Assembly: GCA_018398575.1 (NCBI GenBank)
Contig: JAGTXZ010000008.1
Location: forward strand, 1-64,000
From: Ampelomyces quisqualis
Lineage: Eukaryota > Ascomycota > Dothideomycetes > Pleosporales > Phaeosphaeriaceae
Direction: 5' to 3'
DNA: 64,000 nucleotides
Part shown: positions 24,214 to 34,810 of the stretch, in pieces
Numbering within the stretch: position 1 is the first letter of the stretch
Layout of the letters: the number at the start of each line of letters is the position of its first letter
Notes under the pieces: generated by a model
What the model was told of the DNA's origin: nothing
The model's database searches: none
Seen by the model: the letters and a program-made list of their open reading frames with translations, nothing else
Made by a program: the position numbers and the translations under genes

Positions 24214-25451
24214 GACCCGAACCGCCCAAGGGGAACAGTGAATGCCGACAGGAAAAGCAGACACATCAGCGATAAGGGTGTTTCAAGCACTTGCAACAGC
24301 GTCTACTCAAGCTGCCGAACCTTTTGCCCAGCTGTGATTCATCCTGACCATGTGGAGTTTTGAAGGTGCCGAATGGCGGGCTCTATGACCAAAAAGTCAC
24401 TTCAATCACATGTACATTACGCCGCAATCTACTTTGCCTTTGCTCTACATGTATCATCGTCGACCTTTACCAGCTCCCCAAGCTGACCTGAGGTAGCCCG
24501 CGTTATGCGGGCGGTACAACCCCTCCTGTCATAGATATCTGTTTATATTTAAACCTGCCACGCAATAATGATCAACAATTCAAATGGTGATCTTCCTCAT
24601 ACAGTCCCGCCGGTCTACGTCTACCGGCTTGTTGTTCGGACATGGCTCGTGGTACACCTTCGGAAGCTGCCAGCCTGCCACCAAAGCCGCTAAACGTCTT
24701 CATGATACCCAGCTCCACTTCGCTGTGCGCATAGCATGATGGTAGCCAGCAGCATTACATGGCCAAGTATACAAGATCAAATATGGTCTCTAGAACGATT
24801 GAGTCAGGTTCGACACATGATGTGTGGCCTAAACCTGTTGGGTTTATCAGTAATGTACCGTAGTTGAAGCCTGCCGGAGTTGATAACGCAATGAGGAGCG
24901 CGGCTCAGGCGAGCCCGCGACACCACCGTAGCAATGATGTACACGACGAAAACTATGGTGCAAACCACCTACTAAGCAACCATCTTCAAGCCGTTGACTG
25001 GGTTGAAGAGTTGCGCTACGGCTGCAGGCTCAGGGGGTTTGTCTTTTTGGGGTTGGGCCATCTGTCACGGAATTGGACGTGCGCATCTGAGCTCAATCGC
25101 TTATGGGCGTAGTATTGCTGCCGCGGGATCAGATTTGCACCGTCTCGTCTATCATTACGCAGACCTGCGAAGACAATGTTTCTGGGACACTTGCTGTGTT
25201 GTTGTCCTACTCAGTGTATCAGCTAGCTGTTCTCCACTACCTAGTCTATCATGGACCATAGATACGGAGTACTTCGGCACGCAGCACCAGCCCTACCACC
25301 ACTTTATAGGCATGGTCTCTAACATATTTCCACATCACAGAGTCAACCAGGATGCTATCAGAAGCATTGCACGTTGGACTCGGACTGTGGCCCCGCACTT
25401 CAGCCCTACCGGTACCGATGACTAGATGACTAATCTGAACATTGCATGTAG
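24214..25451. other. Intergenic; may hold the 5' exon of the bZIP gene
   Basis: About 1.2 kb without a firm gene. A small GC hairpin (GCCCGC / GCGGGC) is near 24496-24512. Near 25262-25311 one frame encodes Y-F-G-T-Q-H-Q-P-Y-H-H-F-I-G-M, which resembles the aromatic N-terminus of fungal AP-1-like bZIP proteins, but I cannot place a start codon and donor that join it cleanly. Confidence 0.5.
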
Positions 25452-26287
25452 GAACCGCTCGACCCGTCCATCTTTCCAACTCCCGACGATGCATTCCCGC
25501 TCGACGATTTACCGACTCCACAACAGCTTTCTCCCGAGGCTACTGTACCACTAATATCTATGCCGGTCGGAAGCGTTGACTCGGGCCTGGGAGGCGATAT
25601 GGACGATGGCCTGGCGAGCCGGACACGAAGTAGTAGTGAAGAGAAGGACAGTCTCACACTAGCGCAGAGCAAACGGAAGGCGCAAAATCGAGCAGCGTTA
25701 GTATTATTATTCCCAATGCCACCGGTCTCAATGGCTAAATCTGGTGTAGACAACGCGCGTTCCGCGACCGCAAGGAGCGGCATGTGAAGGAGCTCGAGAC
25801 GAAACTGTCAGCACTTGAGTCTAGCACACATTCCCTCCAGACGGACAATGAGCGACTCAAAGTAGCGTTGCAACGTGCTCGTACTGAAAATGAGATCCTA
25901 CGTGCTACCTCTGGACATTCACCAAGTGCATCGCGACCAGTATCGGTTAGCTATCCGTCTCCAGGCGCACATCTTCCAGACGATGATCTAGAGGATGATG
26001 GCTACGGCATTCAATCGCTCAACAACGGAAGCGTGATCAACGCAGCCGACAGGGACCACGCCGCCTCTGATCGAGAGACCAACGGCAAGGAAGTTCCCGC
26101 CGCCCAGGCCTGGGACGTCATTCAATCACATCCTTTGGTCCAACAGGGCCTTGTTGACGTCGCTGATGTGTGCCAGCGACTCAAAGGAGCAGCAAAATGT
26201 GACGGCCATGGACCAGTCTTTGAAGAAGGCACCATCTGGCAAGCAGTAGAAGAGTCGAGACGTAGTGGTGGAGACGAGCTTATTTGA
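25452..26287 (+). CDS. AP-1-like bZIP transcription factor (5' end unresolved)
   Basis: Nuclear bZIP regulator of the fungal Yap/AP-1 type. Supported exons: 25452-25696 and 25750-26287, 260 aa from the first certain codon. Removing the 53-nt intron (donor GTTAGT) rebuilds the basic region K-R-K-A-Q-N-R-A-A-Q-R-A-F-R-D-R-K-E-R-H; N-x-x-A-Q-R-x-F-R is the DNA-contact signature of Yap-type factors. A leucine-zipper coiled coil follows (heptads through L-E-T-K-L-S-A-L-E ... E-N-E-I-L-R). The C-terminus has H-P-L-V-Q-Q-G-L-V-D-V-A-D-V-C-Q-R-L-K and ends G-G-D-E-L-I, a conserved tail of this subfamily. An in-frame TAG directly before 25452 is part of an acceptor, so at least one upstream exon exists or has been lost. 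A TACGGAGTA motif lies in the candidate first exon. Confidence 0.75.
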
Positions 26288-27669
26288 TCGTCAACAGGCA
26301 TGGTTTCCAGACCCAGGCGGTCACACGTTGCGTTAATCTCTATACCCTCATACGCGCCCTGCGCATGGTAGCGATGCTTGACTTCACGGCGTTTGGCGAG
26401 AACAGGGCCACGGGCAAAACGGCTCTGATATGCCCCAGGAGCAAGGGAAGAACACGTGTTGGCCATCCATGAGCCCCAAGTCTGATTATACCACAAGCTT
26501 AGTAAGAGGTATTCGGCCCTACCCGTCCCGGTCAGACCAAGCGGAGCTTGGTCCCCCCAGGCATGGGAGAGCTGACCTTCGGTACGTGGTGATGATGGAG
26601 CCCGATTTGTATTGTAGCCGTCTGCTCACCAGGCCACCATGATCCACCAAGCAAGTGTGAATCCCCAAAAAGGATCCGTGAGGAAAGAATATCTTCAAAA
26701 GCCAAAAATACATACCTACTCGGGCCCACCAATTTTCTTGGAAAAAGTCTTTCAGACTCGCCCTTGTTGCTTTGCCATGGTGAACGGACCAAGTCGCCCG
26801 TGGGCCCCGAGTACACCGAAAATCCGAAAGCCAAAATATCCCCCTTCGCGCGCCCCCCGCCTACCCCCCTACCCCTCCCAAAAAAAAAAGTCAAGATAAC
26901 AATAATAGACCATCAGTGACATTCTGGACGGAACATGTCAACATCAATTTGCAAGCAAAGCCCAATTGCAAACACGGAGTACTCCGTAACCGCAGGAGTG
27001 TTCTCAATCTCCTCACTTGTCCAGTTAAATGCGACTGCACATGCACATGCATATGTACATGCACGTCTACGGAGTACACTGCACCTTCCAAGGTCAGCGT
27101 GTTACCACCTAGTGCAAGGATTTCAGCACACCAAAGTTTGTGGGGGAGGGGTTATGTCAGGTCAGGGGAGGGTGGGCACTACCAGCCAGCATCAAGGAGG
27201 CACGTATTAGGACATGGGTGCAGTGATGGGTGGGAATATGATTTACAAAGTACCAGGCGCGTGGTGAAATGCGCTCGCAAACGAACTTAGGTGGAGTGAT
27301 GCAATGATGCGCTCTGGGCAAATCATCCCTTGGGTAGGACGCGCAGCCAGAATGCTGCAAGCATAGCGAAGCTTGCATATGTACGGAGTATCTCTGGTGT
27401 GATATCGCGACAGTCGACGTAGCCACGCAAGATGCGTCCTGTTCGTGCATTGTGCCATGCTGACACGTAACAAGCCGCCTCCTGAGAAATGGCGAGTGTC
27501 GTGCATTACAATATCTGCGACCCACTCGTGGCTGCAGAGTGTTTGTCGAGCATGCATGTCTTTTTGCGACGAATTGCCCCAGTTCGGGGGACACTGCATC
27601 GTATGTGGAACGTCGCGGCGACGTAGCAGTTGTTGCATGAGCAAAAGTTTGCCATTGGTGGAAAAAGAC
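26288..27669. other. Intergenic with a second MITE copy and motif copies
   Basis: About 1.4 kb with no supportable gene. It holds the second MITE-like element, an A-rich run at 26879-26890, an alternating CATG/CACATG stretch near 27035-27065, and three TACGGAGTA motif copies (26973, 27067 and 27381). Confidence 0.6.
26717..26813. mobile_element. MITE-like TIR element, copy 2 (diverged)
   Basis: A 97-bp relative of the element at 18228. It begins TACTCGGGCCCAC and ends GTGGGCCCCGAGTA, so the inverted ends match except for one extra C. Internal segments TTGGAAA, CTTGTTGCTT and AAGTCGCC are shared with copy 1 in the same order, but the inner GC hairpin of copy 1 is missing. The sequence is non-coding. 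Confidence 0.75.
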
Positions 27670-28621
27670 TCAGTCCCAATCGCTGTCATCGTCATCGCCT
27701 GTGGTTTTGCCTTGCCTTATCTTGCTTGCGGTTTCTTCCGCGGGGTCTTTCTTCTTGTGCAGGCGCTGGTCGTTCAGCTTGACAGCGCCCAGGTCGATCA
27801 ATAGTTTTTCGAGGTCTGCTGGAGCTGTTAGTACGCGATGTACCGACGTTTCATGGAGTCACCGCGGATGTCGCCCGACTATCAGAACATGCATGTAGCC
27901 TACCTTGTGTACTCGTCCTAACGCCCCCCAACTCCCCCAAGGTAACAATCTGTCTCTTGATATCACCATCCTTGTAAACCAACACCGTCGGCGTGTTCTT
28001 ATCCGGATATCCCTCGATGCACAGATCCGCCCTCATCTGGCAAAACTTGACGTCGCCAAATCTCTGCGCCAGTTCCCGCCATATCTCAACCAGCACGCGC
28101 GACTCGGTGTTTGTGCCTTGCGACGATGTGAGGAGCACAAATACGAATGCGGATTTGGAGGCTTCGGTGACGTCGCGCGAGTAGTCCGGCTTTTGGAGGT
28201 GGTAGACTTGGTTGTATACCGAGGCGGCAGTCGTGGTTGCGAGTTCGGCGATTCGCTTTTGTCTAAGGCCACTGTGAGTTGCCACAGGGCGTTATCGAGG
28301 AGGGCGCGGTGGGTGGTACCGGTATGACTCCAAGAAATCGTCATCTTCGTCATCTTCCAGTGCATCCAGCTCTTCCAGGTCCTTGCCCTCCAGTCTGTTC
28401 TCATGCGCCAGTTTCCGCGCTTCTTCGAGGGCCTCCTGGATCATGGGCGTAGGCGATGGCGGCTTCTCGGGTATGACGCCATGTTTGCGCAGGATATCGT
28501 TCCTTTCCGCGTCGCGTCAATACGTTGCAACCACCCGTGACATGGGTAACGTGACTGACCATTCCGTGTCGGCGTTGGGGTCGTCGACGGGGACCTCGAC
28601 GGGCATGTCTGGCATCTGCAT
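27670..28621 (-). CDS. PLP2: Phosducin-like protein, PLP2/PDCL3 type
   Basis: Cytosolic co-chaperone that works with the chaperonin CCT/TRiC in folding of actin and tubulin (role known from the family). Exons: 28621-28560, 28502-28320, 28262-27904, 27818-27670, giving 250 aa. All three introns are GT-AG, and each junction restores family sequence: D-T-E-W-N-D-I-L-R, E-S-Y-R-Q-K-R-I-A-E-L and T-Q-A-D-L-E-K-L-L. The N-terminal helical region (E-D-D-E-D-D-D-F-L) is followed by a thioredoxin-like domain without a CxxC site, as expected, with Y-P-D-K-N-T-P-T-V-L-V-Y-K-D-G. The acidic C-terminus ends D-D-D-D-S-D-W-D, typical of PLP2. Length matches family members (about 230-290 aa). Confidence 0.94.
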
Positions 28622-29103
28622 GCTGGCGGTCGTAATGTGAGGGTGTGGAGGGTGAGCTTTTCCGGGTGTGATCAGTGAGGCTCGAGAGTCGAGACCCTGC
28701 AGATTCGGGACCACCGCCCCCACCTGCCCGATTCTGTGGCGTCCAGCATGACGTACTCCGTACTTCAACCACATTCGCACGGTATCTTCAACGCAGTGTA
28801 ACACGGTTTTCGTTCAACCGACACGGTCCAACAAGTGTGATATGCCAAGTTGGTATTCGACTTCGTCGTCCTAGTATCCATTCTGTCTCGCATGGTGTAG
28901 CATCACTTTGCAGGAGCATGTGAAAAGGTTTACCACATGCTAACGAGCGTATTCAGTATGATTTCTACTTCTAGACCTCATCAAGCACTCTCTCCTCATT
29001 TCCGCTTGGCTTGAAACATGCGTCCACTATACCATACGCAGCTTCTCATCACAACTCGCTTCTCTTCCGCACAAATTTACCTCGTTCTCCGTTGTGCATT
29101 TCT

Positions 29104-31348
29104 CTAGAAGAACTTTCCCTTGTGCGATGACGTGGAATCATGCTCCAGGACGGTATCATTCTCCAGCTCATCGAAAGCACCAGGACGCGAGACATGGCGC
29201 GGCACGGGCCGATCGAAAGCGTCGAAGCGATGGCCTCTGATCTTGGACATGACGAACAGGAAGGATATGCGAAGGCCGCACGCGCCAAAAGCCCATAGTA
29301 GACCGCCGAAGGGAGCTGCAACGAATGCGCCTTGACAAAGTTAGCAATGGCTGATAAAAATACCCATGTGACTCACCAAATGCGCTCCAATCATTCGCAT
29401 ACAGTCCATTCTCAAGCAACAATAGCTTGCCAGCTTGATTGACGTCTCCACCATAGTATACCAAGCCAAACAAGAAGATTGTGAAGATACCACCAAGGCC
29501 TCCGACCACGAAGTCGAATCCATGGTACCAGTAGAACTTCTCCGATAACCCGACGACCAGGCAAGGCACGACCGCAGCACTGACCAGATCACTGATAAGG
29601 AAGATCTGCAAGATATCCGGGCTGCGCAAAGCCACAACAACAACGGGGAAGATCAGGAGCACAACGCATCCTCGAATGATCCAAATATTGAGCTTGTTCC
29701 GGAACAAGTCGTTGCTGCCGGTACTAACCATGGCAGACTGGAAGCTGTCAAACGCAGCGGTAGAAAGCGAAACAACCATGACTAGCACCACGCCTACGAC
29801 CCATGCGGGGAGTTGTTGTAGAAGTAAGAAGAAGGCGGTATATCCACCTTCTGGATCACTGATATCGTATGCACCCGACCACGCGGCGAGAAGACCGGTC
29901 AGACCGACAAGTGTAAGGATAATTAGAACGCCGATACTAGCGAGCGAGACGCCGATCCAGAGGTCCTTGTCCGTTCGAGAGGCGAATGTGCGCATCCAAA
30001 AGCCAGAGAGGAAGAAGTCGTTGGTGAGGATGGCGACGGGGAGAATGTATATGAGTTGCCAGCCGAGGAGGCTGGGCTTCAAGTAGCCCGAGGCGTCGAT
30101 GAGAGAGCGATCAATGTCTGTCTCGACGCCCACGGCGATAACGCCGAGGATGATGAGCCCCAGGACCATGGCGCCTTGAATGTTGTCCGTTACGAACGAA
30201 ACTTTGAATCCACCGAGTGCTAGTCTGCGTTAGCACACCTTCTTACTCCTCTCTTATCCAACCCCCTTCTTACAAGTATATATCGTCGTAATTGCACACT
30301 CGACAATCACAACCGGCAACCCATTCAGCCCCGTCAAAAGAGTGATAATCTGCTGGAGCGCAGACAACTCGGCTACCATGTACAAGAAAATCGTAATCAG
30401 CGTGCACGCGCTGAGGAACAAGCCCGCGACAGCGCCATAGCGCTGACGCGTCCACTCGGTCAAGACGAAGCCTTCAGGACATTTTCGTCGAATAATCGGC
30501 CCCAGGGCGCCGAACACAAGCAGAGGCAGCGACGACGACAGCGCGTAGACCAAAAGGCCCTGAACGCCGGCGATGGTCGCGATTTGAGGATATGTAAACA
30601 AGATTCCGGACCCGAGAGCTGTTGAGTTGTAAACGAGCTAGGTCAGCGGATTGTGGAATGGCAGGAAGGTGAGGGATGTAGAAGGGGACAAGTAGCGGCA
30701 GCACGTTCCTCACGCAAGTATTATCTTGATCGAGTTCTGACGGTACTTCTCAGCTTCACTTCGATCGATCAAGTAAATCGGTGGAAGTGTCGCGCCCGCA
30801 GTGTAGCCGCACAGACGGTTTCGTTCTCGTCTACACTTGGCCATCTACGGATGGACAAGCGATGACGAGAAGGAACTTTGCTGTGGAGAATTTAGATCTC
30901 AGATACGAACCTCTCAGATTTTCGACTTTTGTCGCCGATACTCTGCGCTCTCATCCAACATTGCATTCGTCATCACCCGGTGCGTGATAATTCATGTCGT
31001 GGTGCCGATACTGCCGCTGCTCTTCGCATGTGCTCGGAGGCACTCACCCGAAGCGATGAAGTTGAGAGCAAGCGGTACACCTGTGTATCGTTAGCTTCCC
31101 ATGCCTTTCGCGTGGGGACGGTGCAACAGCGTCGCGCGACGTGATGTTTCTACCTCTTTGTGTACGGTTACTTGACAGCCATTGCAGCTTGGACTGGTTG
31201 CGCAGACGCCACGCGATGTAGCATCCCAGCACGCTGTATTGTATGAGCTTCGTCCAGCTCTCACTGCATCCAAGCAGGTTACTCACAGAAACGCGCCGAG
31301 CGTGAGGTAGATAATGGCATTGGATGCCTGTGTTGATGGCACGCCCAT
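29104..31348 (-). CDS. SSS-family sodium/solute symporter
   Basis: Plasma-membrane symporter of the sodium:solute symporter family, distantly like the urea transporter Dur3; substrate unknown. Six exons: 31348-31287, 31233-31154, 31080-31048, 30618-30274, 30219-29377, 29330-29104, giving 529 aa. The third exon is only 33 nt (11 codons); it is needed to supply V-P-L-A-L-N-F-I-A-S before A-L-G-S-G-I-L-F-T-Y. Many hydrophobic helices are visible, and A-F-D-S-F-Q-S-A-M is in the region of the SSS signature. The C-terminal ~60 residues are hydrophilic and cytoplasmic. The start MGVPSTQASNAIIYLTLGAF leads straight into the first helix. Nearby genes give no functional hint. Confidence 0.88.
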
Positions 31349-31674
31349 GATGATGCGCTATGAATTGATTATCGCAGAAAATGAGGGAAGGGTTGTCGCG
31401 TTGCGGGGACATGCAGGGTTTGAGCCATGGAACCAGAGACCGGGAATAAAGATTGGCTAGTTCACTATGTACATGACTAGCGCGGCGTTGCGCGCAATTC
31501 GGCACATGTCAAGAAAGTAGCAGAGTGAACGTGTGCAGTGCCTCGGGGTGCAATCTATCAAGGAGAAGCAAGCATCTGCCATTACTAAAAGCGAACAGGC
31601 CGGATAGGAAACCAAATACAACGCCGCATCGCGCCGTACCGTGAGAAATGCCACCCCAGGGGGATATCCGTGCC

Positions 31675-31773
31675 TCGACAGATGAAGAACCTGCCAGACA
31701 TGCATTGTCGACAGATGAAGAACCTGCCAGACATGCATTGTCGACAGATGAAGAACCTGCCAGACATGCATTG
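31675..31773. repeat. Three perfect 33-bp tandem repeats
   Basis: The unit starting TCGACAGATGAAGAACC occurs three times without mismatch (31675-31707, 31708-31740, 31741-31773). It is open in several frames, but the splice model of SNX3 stops at 31793, so the array lies about 20 bp downstream of its stop, in the 3' UTR or spacer. The multiple-of-three unit length is therefore probably incidental. Confidence 0.9.
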
Positions 31774-31792
31774 TCCGTCAGCCATCGTGCTA

Positions 31793-32404
31793 CTACCACG
31801 CATGCCGGTCCCAGTTCGGATCTACACCAGTCAGTGCCTACCCTCTCTCGCGCCTCGTCGCACCTACCCTGTACAAATGCCGCCAGCACCTTACTCCCCG
31901 TCTGCAGCAGCGGATGTCCGACGACAATCTGCAGAAAGCGCTGCAGCCCCTCCCTCCGATGCTCAATCACGTCGTCGGAGAAGCGGTTCGTCAGGACCTT
32001 GCCCGGCAGCGGGGGAATCGTGACGCGCGCCGACTCGCGCTCTAGGATGTCGCGGAAGGCTTCGAATTCGTTGTACCGGCGGCGCACCGAGGACGACTTG
32101 AGCTTGAACGCGGGGATGTTGGTGCGCATTACGATTTCGTACGTCGTGTACATTCCCCGTCCGACCCCTTGACAGCACGCGGTTAGCCGCATCGTCTCCA
32201 GTCCCAGCGCGCGCACGTAACCAACCATGTGTCATTGGATTGCGGACCTGTGCACGTGACATTGTGAGCTGGGCTGGGCTATCCGGGATGCGGGGTGGTG
32301 GTGGGCGCGGGCGCGGCGGTACGTACCTCGATTTCGAGAAAGTTCTCGGGAGGGCCGTACAGCTCCTCAAAAGACTGCGACCGCGCGTCGGGGAGCGACT
32401 GCAT
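31793..32404 (-). CDS. SNX3: Sorting nexin SNX3/Grd19
   Basis: PX-domain protein that binds PI3P on endosomes and works with retromer in cargo recycling (family knowledge). Exons: 32404-32327, 32247-32226 (22 nt), 32167-31868, 31821-31793 (29 nt), giving 142 aa, the usual SNX3 length. The PX domain shows S-S-V-R-R-R-Y-N-E-F-E (phosphoinositide Arg), I-P-P-L-P-G-K (Pro-rich loop) and R-R-E-G-L-Q-R-F-L. The tiny last exon supplies the conserved C-terminus D-P-N-W-D-R-H-A-W. Without it the frame would run on through the 33-bp repeats to 31509 as an artefact. The N-terminus S-F-E-E-L-Y-G-P-P-E-N-F-L-E-I-E-V is also typical. Confidence 0.95.
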
Positions 32405-32784
32405 CGTGGGGTGAGGGAGCTGTCGAGGGCGGCGTGCTCGAGGGAGCGCGCAAGAGGGCTGCCGTGATGGCGGGGCTAGCAACTAACTTGGTGTAGTATA
32501 CCGAGTACGGCGTACCGAGTAAGCTGGTGTCGGCGCGCCATTGGCTACACGGCTTGCGCGCACGTGATTGACGTTTGATGGCCCAGCGTCTCGCGACATT
32601 TCCAATCTGACCTTGATGCGAACCATTCACGGCGGTACAAGAGCGCATTTCAGAATTCATCTTGATTGACTATCATTCATTTGGGTCAGAGTACTCGAAG
32701 GTACTGGGGTACTATGTGGGGTAATCGTAAAATCATTCCTTGTGTCTCCATGTTACTTCCTCCATCCAGATAACAGCAAACCGC

Positions 32785-33637
32785 TTAACGGTAAGTCGCA
32801 TTTCCTTCAACCGTCTTGGAGCCGTCGAGGTCGGAGTCGACGCGAGGATCGACCTTGTTCAGCAAGTCGCTGTTGTGGGGGCCAGCCGTGGTGTTGGAGT
32901 TGCCGCTGCCAACAGTGCCGTGAGTGCCGTGAGTGCCGGTCAAGCCAGAGCCGGTGGTGCCGTGGCTGCCAGTCAAGCCAGAGCCAGTGGTACCATGAGT
33001 GCCGTGAGTGCCAGTCAAGCCAGAGCCAGTGGTACCGTGAGTGCCGGTCAAGCCAGAGCCGGTGGTGCCGTGACTGCCAGTCAAGCCAGAGCCGGTGGTG
33101 CCGTGGCTGCCAGTCAAGCCAGAGCCTGTGGTGCCGTGGCTGCCAGTCAAGCCAGAGCCGGTGGTACCGTGAGTGCCATGGCTGCCAGTCAAACCACCAG
33201 TGGTACCAGTATGAGTGGTAGAACCATACTGACCAGCACCGTAGCCGCCAGCGCCGGCAGTGTTACCGGCATTGCCCAGACGGTCAGAGTCGACACGAGG
33301 GTCAAGCTTGTTGGCGGCGTGGGATGCGTGGGGTCCCGTGGGATCAGAGCCATGGGTGTTGCCTAGACCGCCAGTGGTTCCGTGGGTGGTGTGGGTGGTG
33401 CCGGTAGTACCATGGCTGCCAGTGAGGCCAGATCCGGTGGTGTGAGTGCCAGTGGTGTTGCCCACACGGGGGTCAGCAGTGTTGGCAGCGTGGGATGAGT
33501 GAGGACCGGTTGGGTCGTCTGTGGGCTGTTAGAATGAACCTTTAAGTTGATGAGGGTAGTGAACACATACTGTGTGTCTTGTCTTTGTGGAGGACGTTGT
33601 CGACCTTGGCCTTGATCTTGTCCATAGTTCCAGCCAT
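32785..33637 (-). CDS. Gly/Thr/His-rich tandem-repeat protein, hydrophilin-like
   Basis: Exons: 33637-33571 and 33518-32785, giving 266 aa. The N-terminus MAGTMDKIKAKVDNVLHKDK is a charged helix; the rest is almost only Gly, Thr, His, Ser and Asn. The central part is a tandem array of an 11-residue unit close to G-S-H-G-T-T-G-S-G-L-T (33 bp, about 32930-33200). The motif D-P-T-G-P-H-(A/S)-S-H-A-A-N ... D-P-R-V occurs twice, and a related D-P-R-V-D-S-D occurs near the C-terminus. There is no signal peptide and no hydrophobic segment. Extreme hydrophilicity and Gly content fit stress-related hydrophilin or LEA-like proteins; that function is inference. The acceptor at 33519 is the only nearby AG that keeps the D-P-T-G-P-H frame. 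Confidence 0.78.
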
Positions 33638-34810
33638 ATTGGTTATTGGAGAAGTGGTGGGTTGGATATGGTTTGTGGGTCGTGGTTGAGAGAAGTGGTT
33701 GAAGGGGTTGAATTGTTGTTGATGGGGGGACTGATGATGAGAGTCAAGAGCTTTTATGTACAGTCTGTACGGCAGGGCCTCACCTTGCTACGTCATGGCC
33801 TCAGCAGACGTTGTACAAGCATCACTGCCTGAATCCTTGTCTCACGGCCGCGTTTGTCCCCATACGGCAGGATTGATCCAACCCAAGAAGCCGCAAGCAC
33901 GCAGCCACGTCATGCCCGCTCAATTAGGCTCTACACCTGAGGACGAGACAAGCGCACACAGAGGCAACATGTCGGTGCTTTCTTTCAGCCAGGACGCTTG
34001 ATACTGTACAAGCCCTGGCAAGTCTTGAGTGTATGTACGGCAACTTGAGAGGATTCCAGTCCGTTTGGGGCGCTAGCGGTACTCGCGCGTGGACAACGCT
34101 GCGTCATTCCTCGCTCTCGTGCATGAAAAGGTGGAGAAGACAAAGCTTAACTGCGACGACAGATCCTGCTTTGCCTTGACTCGAATCCGATTGTTAATCA
34201 TTGCAAGGACGCGTACATGATTGACAAGATCAGCCGAGGATCGTGCGGAACACAGCCATAGTGTGGCGGTGTCCCGGCTCGTTGGACCAATTTGTCTGCG
34301 GGTCTGGAATCATGCATGATTGGATCGCAAGCAAGATGCATTTGCTATGGGTGGATAATTCAATGGACGCCGAAACGTGCCCCCAATAATGGCTGTCTAC
34401 CAAGCCTTGAGGTTCTTGTTGTTGCGCCTCGCGATGACGATGCATGACGCAACTGAATCCGCCCTGGCCACGTTGTTCTAACGAGGTATCCTTCGCGACA
34501 CCGCCAGAGATGCCAGGTTCCAGGTTCCGGACGATCGATTGGCAGTCGGCGTCAATAATTGCGTGCTCACAGTATTCACAGATGCGAAACACGTTCCTTC
34601 TCGTGCCATTGTCGCCCAAGTGGCTGCAAACACAGGTTACCCGCGTAGCTCGCCAACGCGTAGTTAAAGGAGCTTGGGCCACAACAATGACGTAGTGCCC
34701 CAAATCGCCATGCATTCCACCCCGCCAACTTTGAACTTGTATCACAATCACAATTCATCCTTCCGCACCTAAATCCCCTCATCTCCACTTCGGTCCGACT
34801 ATCCGTCGCC
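33638..34810. other. Intergenic, no gene seen
   Basis: About 1.2 kb forming the divergent 5' flanks of the hydrophilin-like gene and the EI24/RRT8-like gene. ORFs are short, overlapping and unrecognised. No repeat or RNA gene is evident. Confidence 0.55.

Noticed and set aside
31509..32228. 239-codon minus ORF running through the 33-bp repeats
   Set aside because: It is the SNX3 frame read through its last intron. Splicing 31868 to 31821 gives the conserved family C-terminus and stop at 31793.
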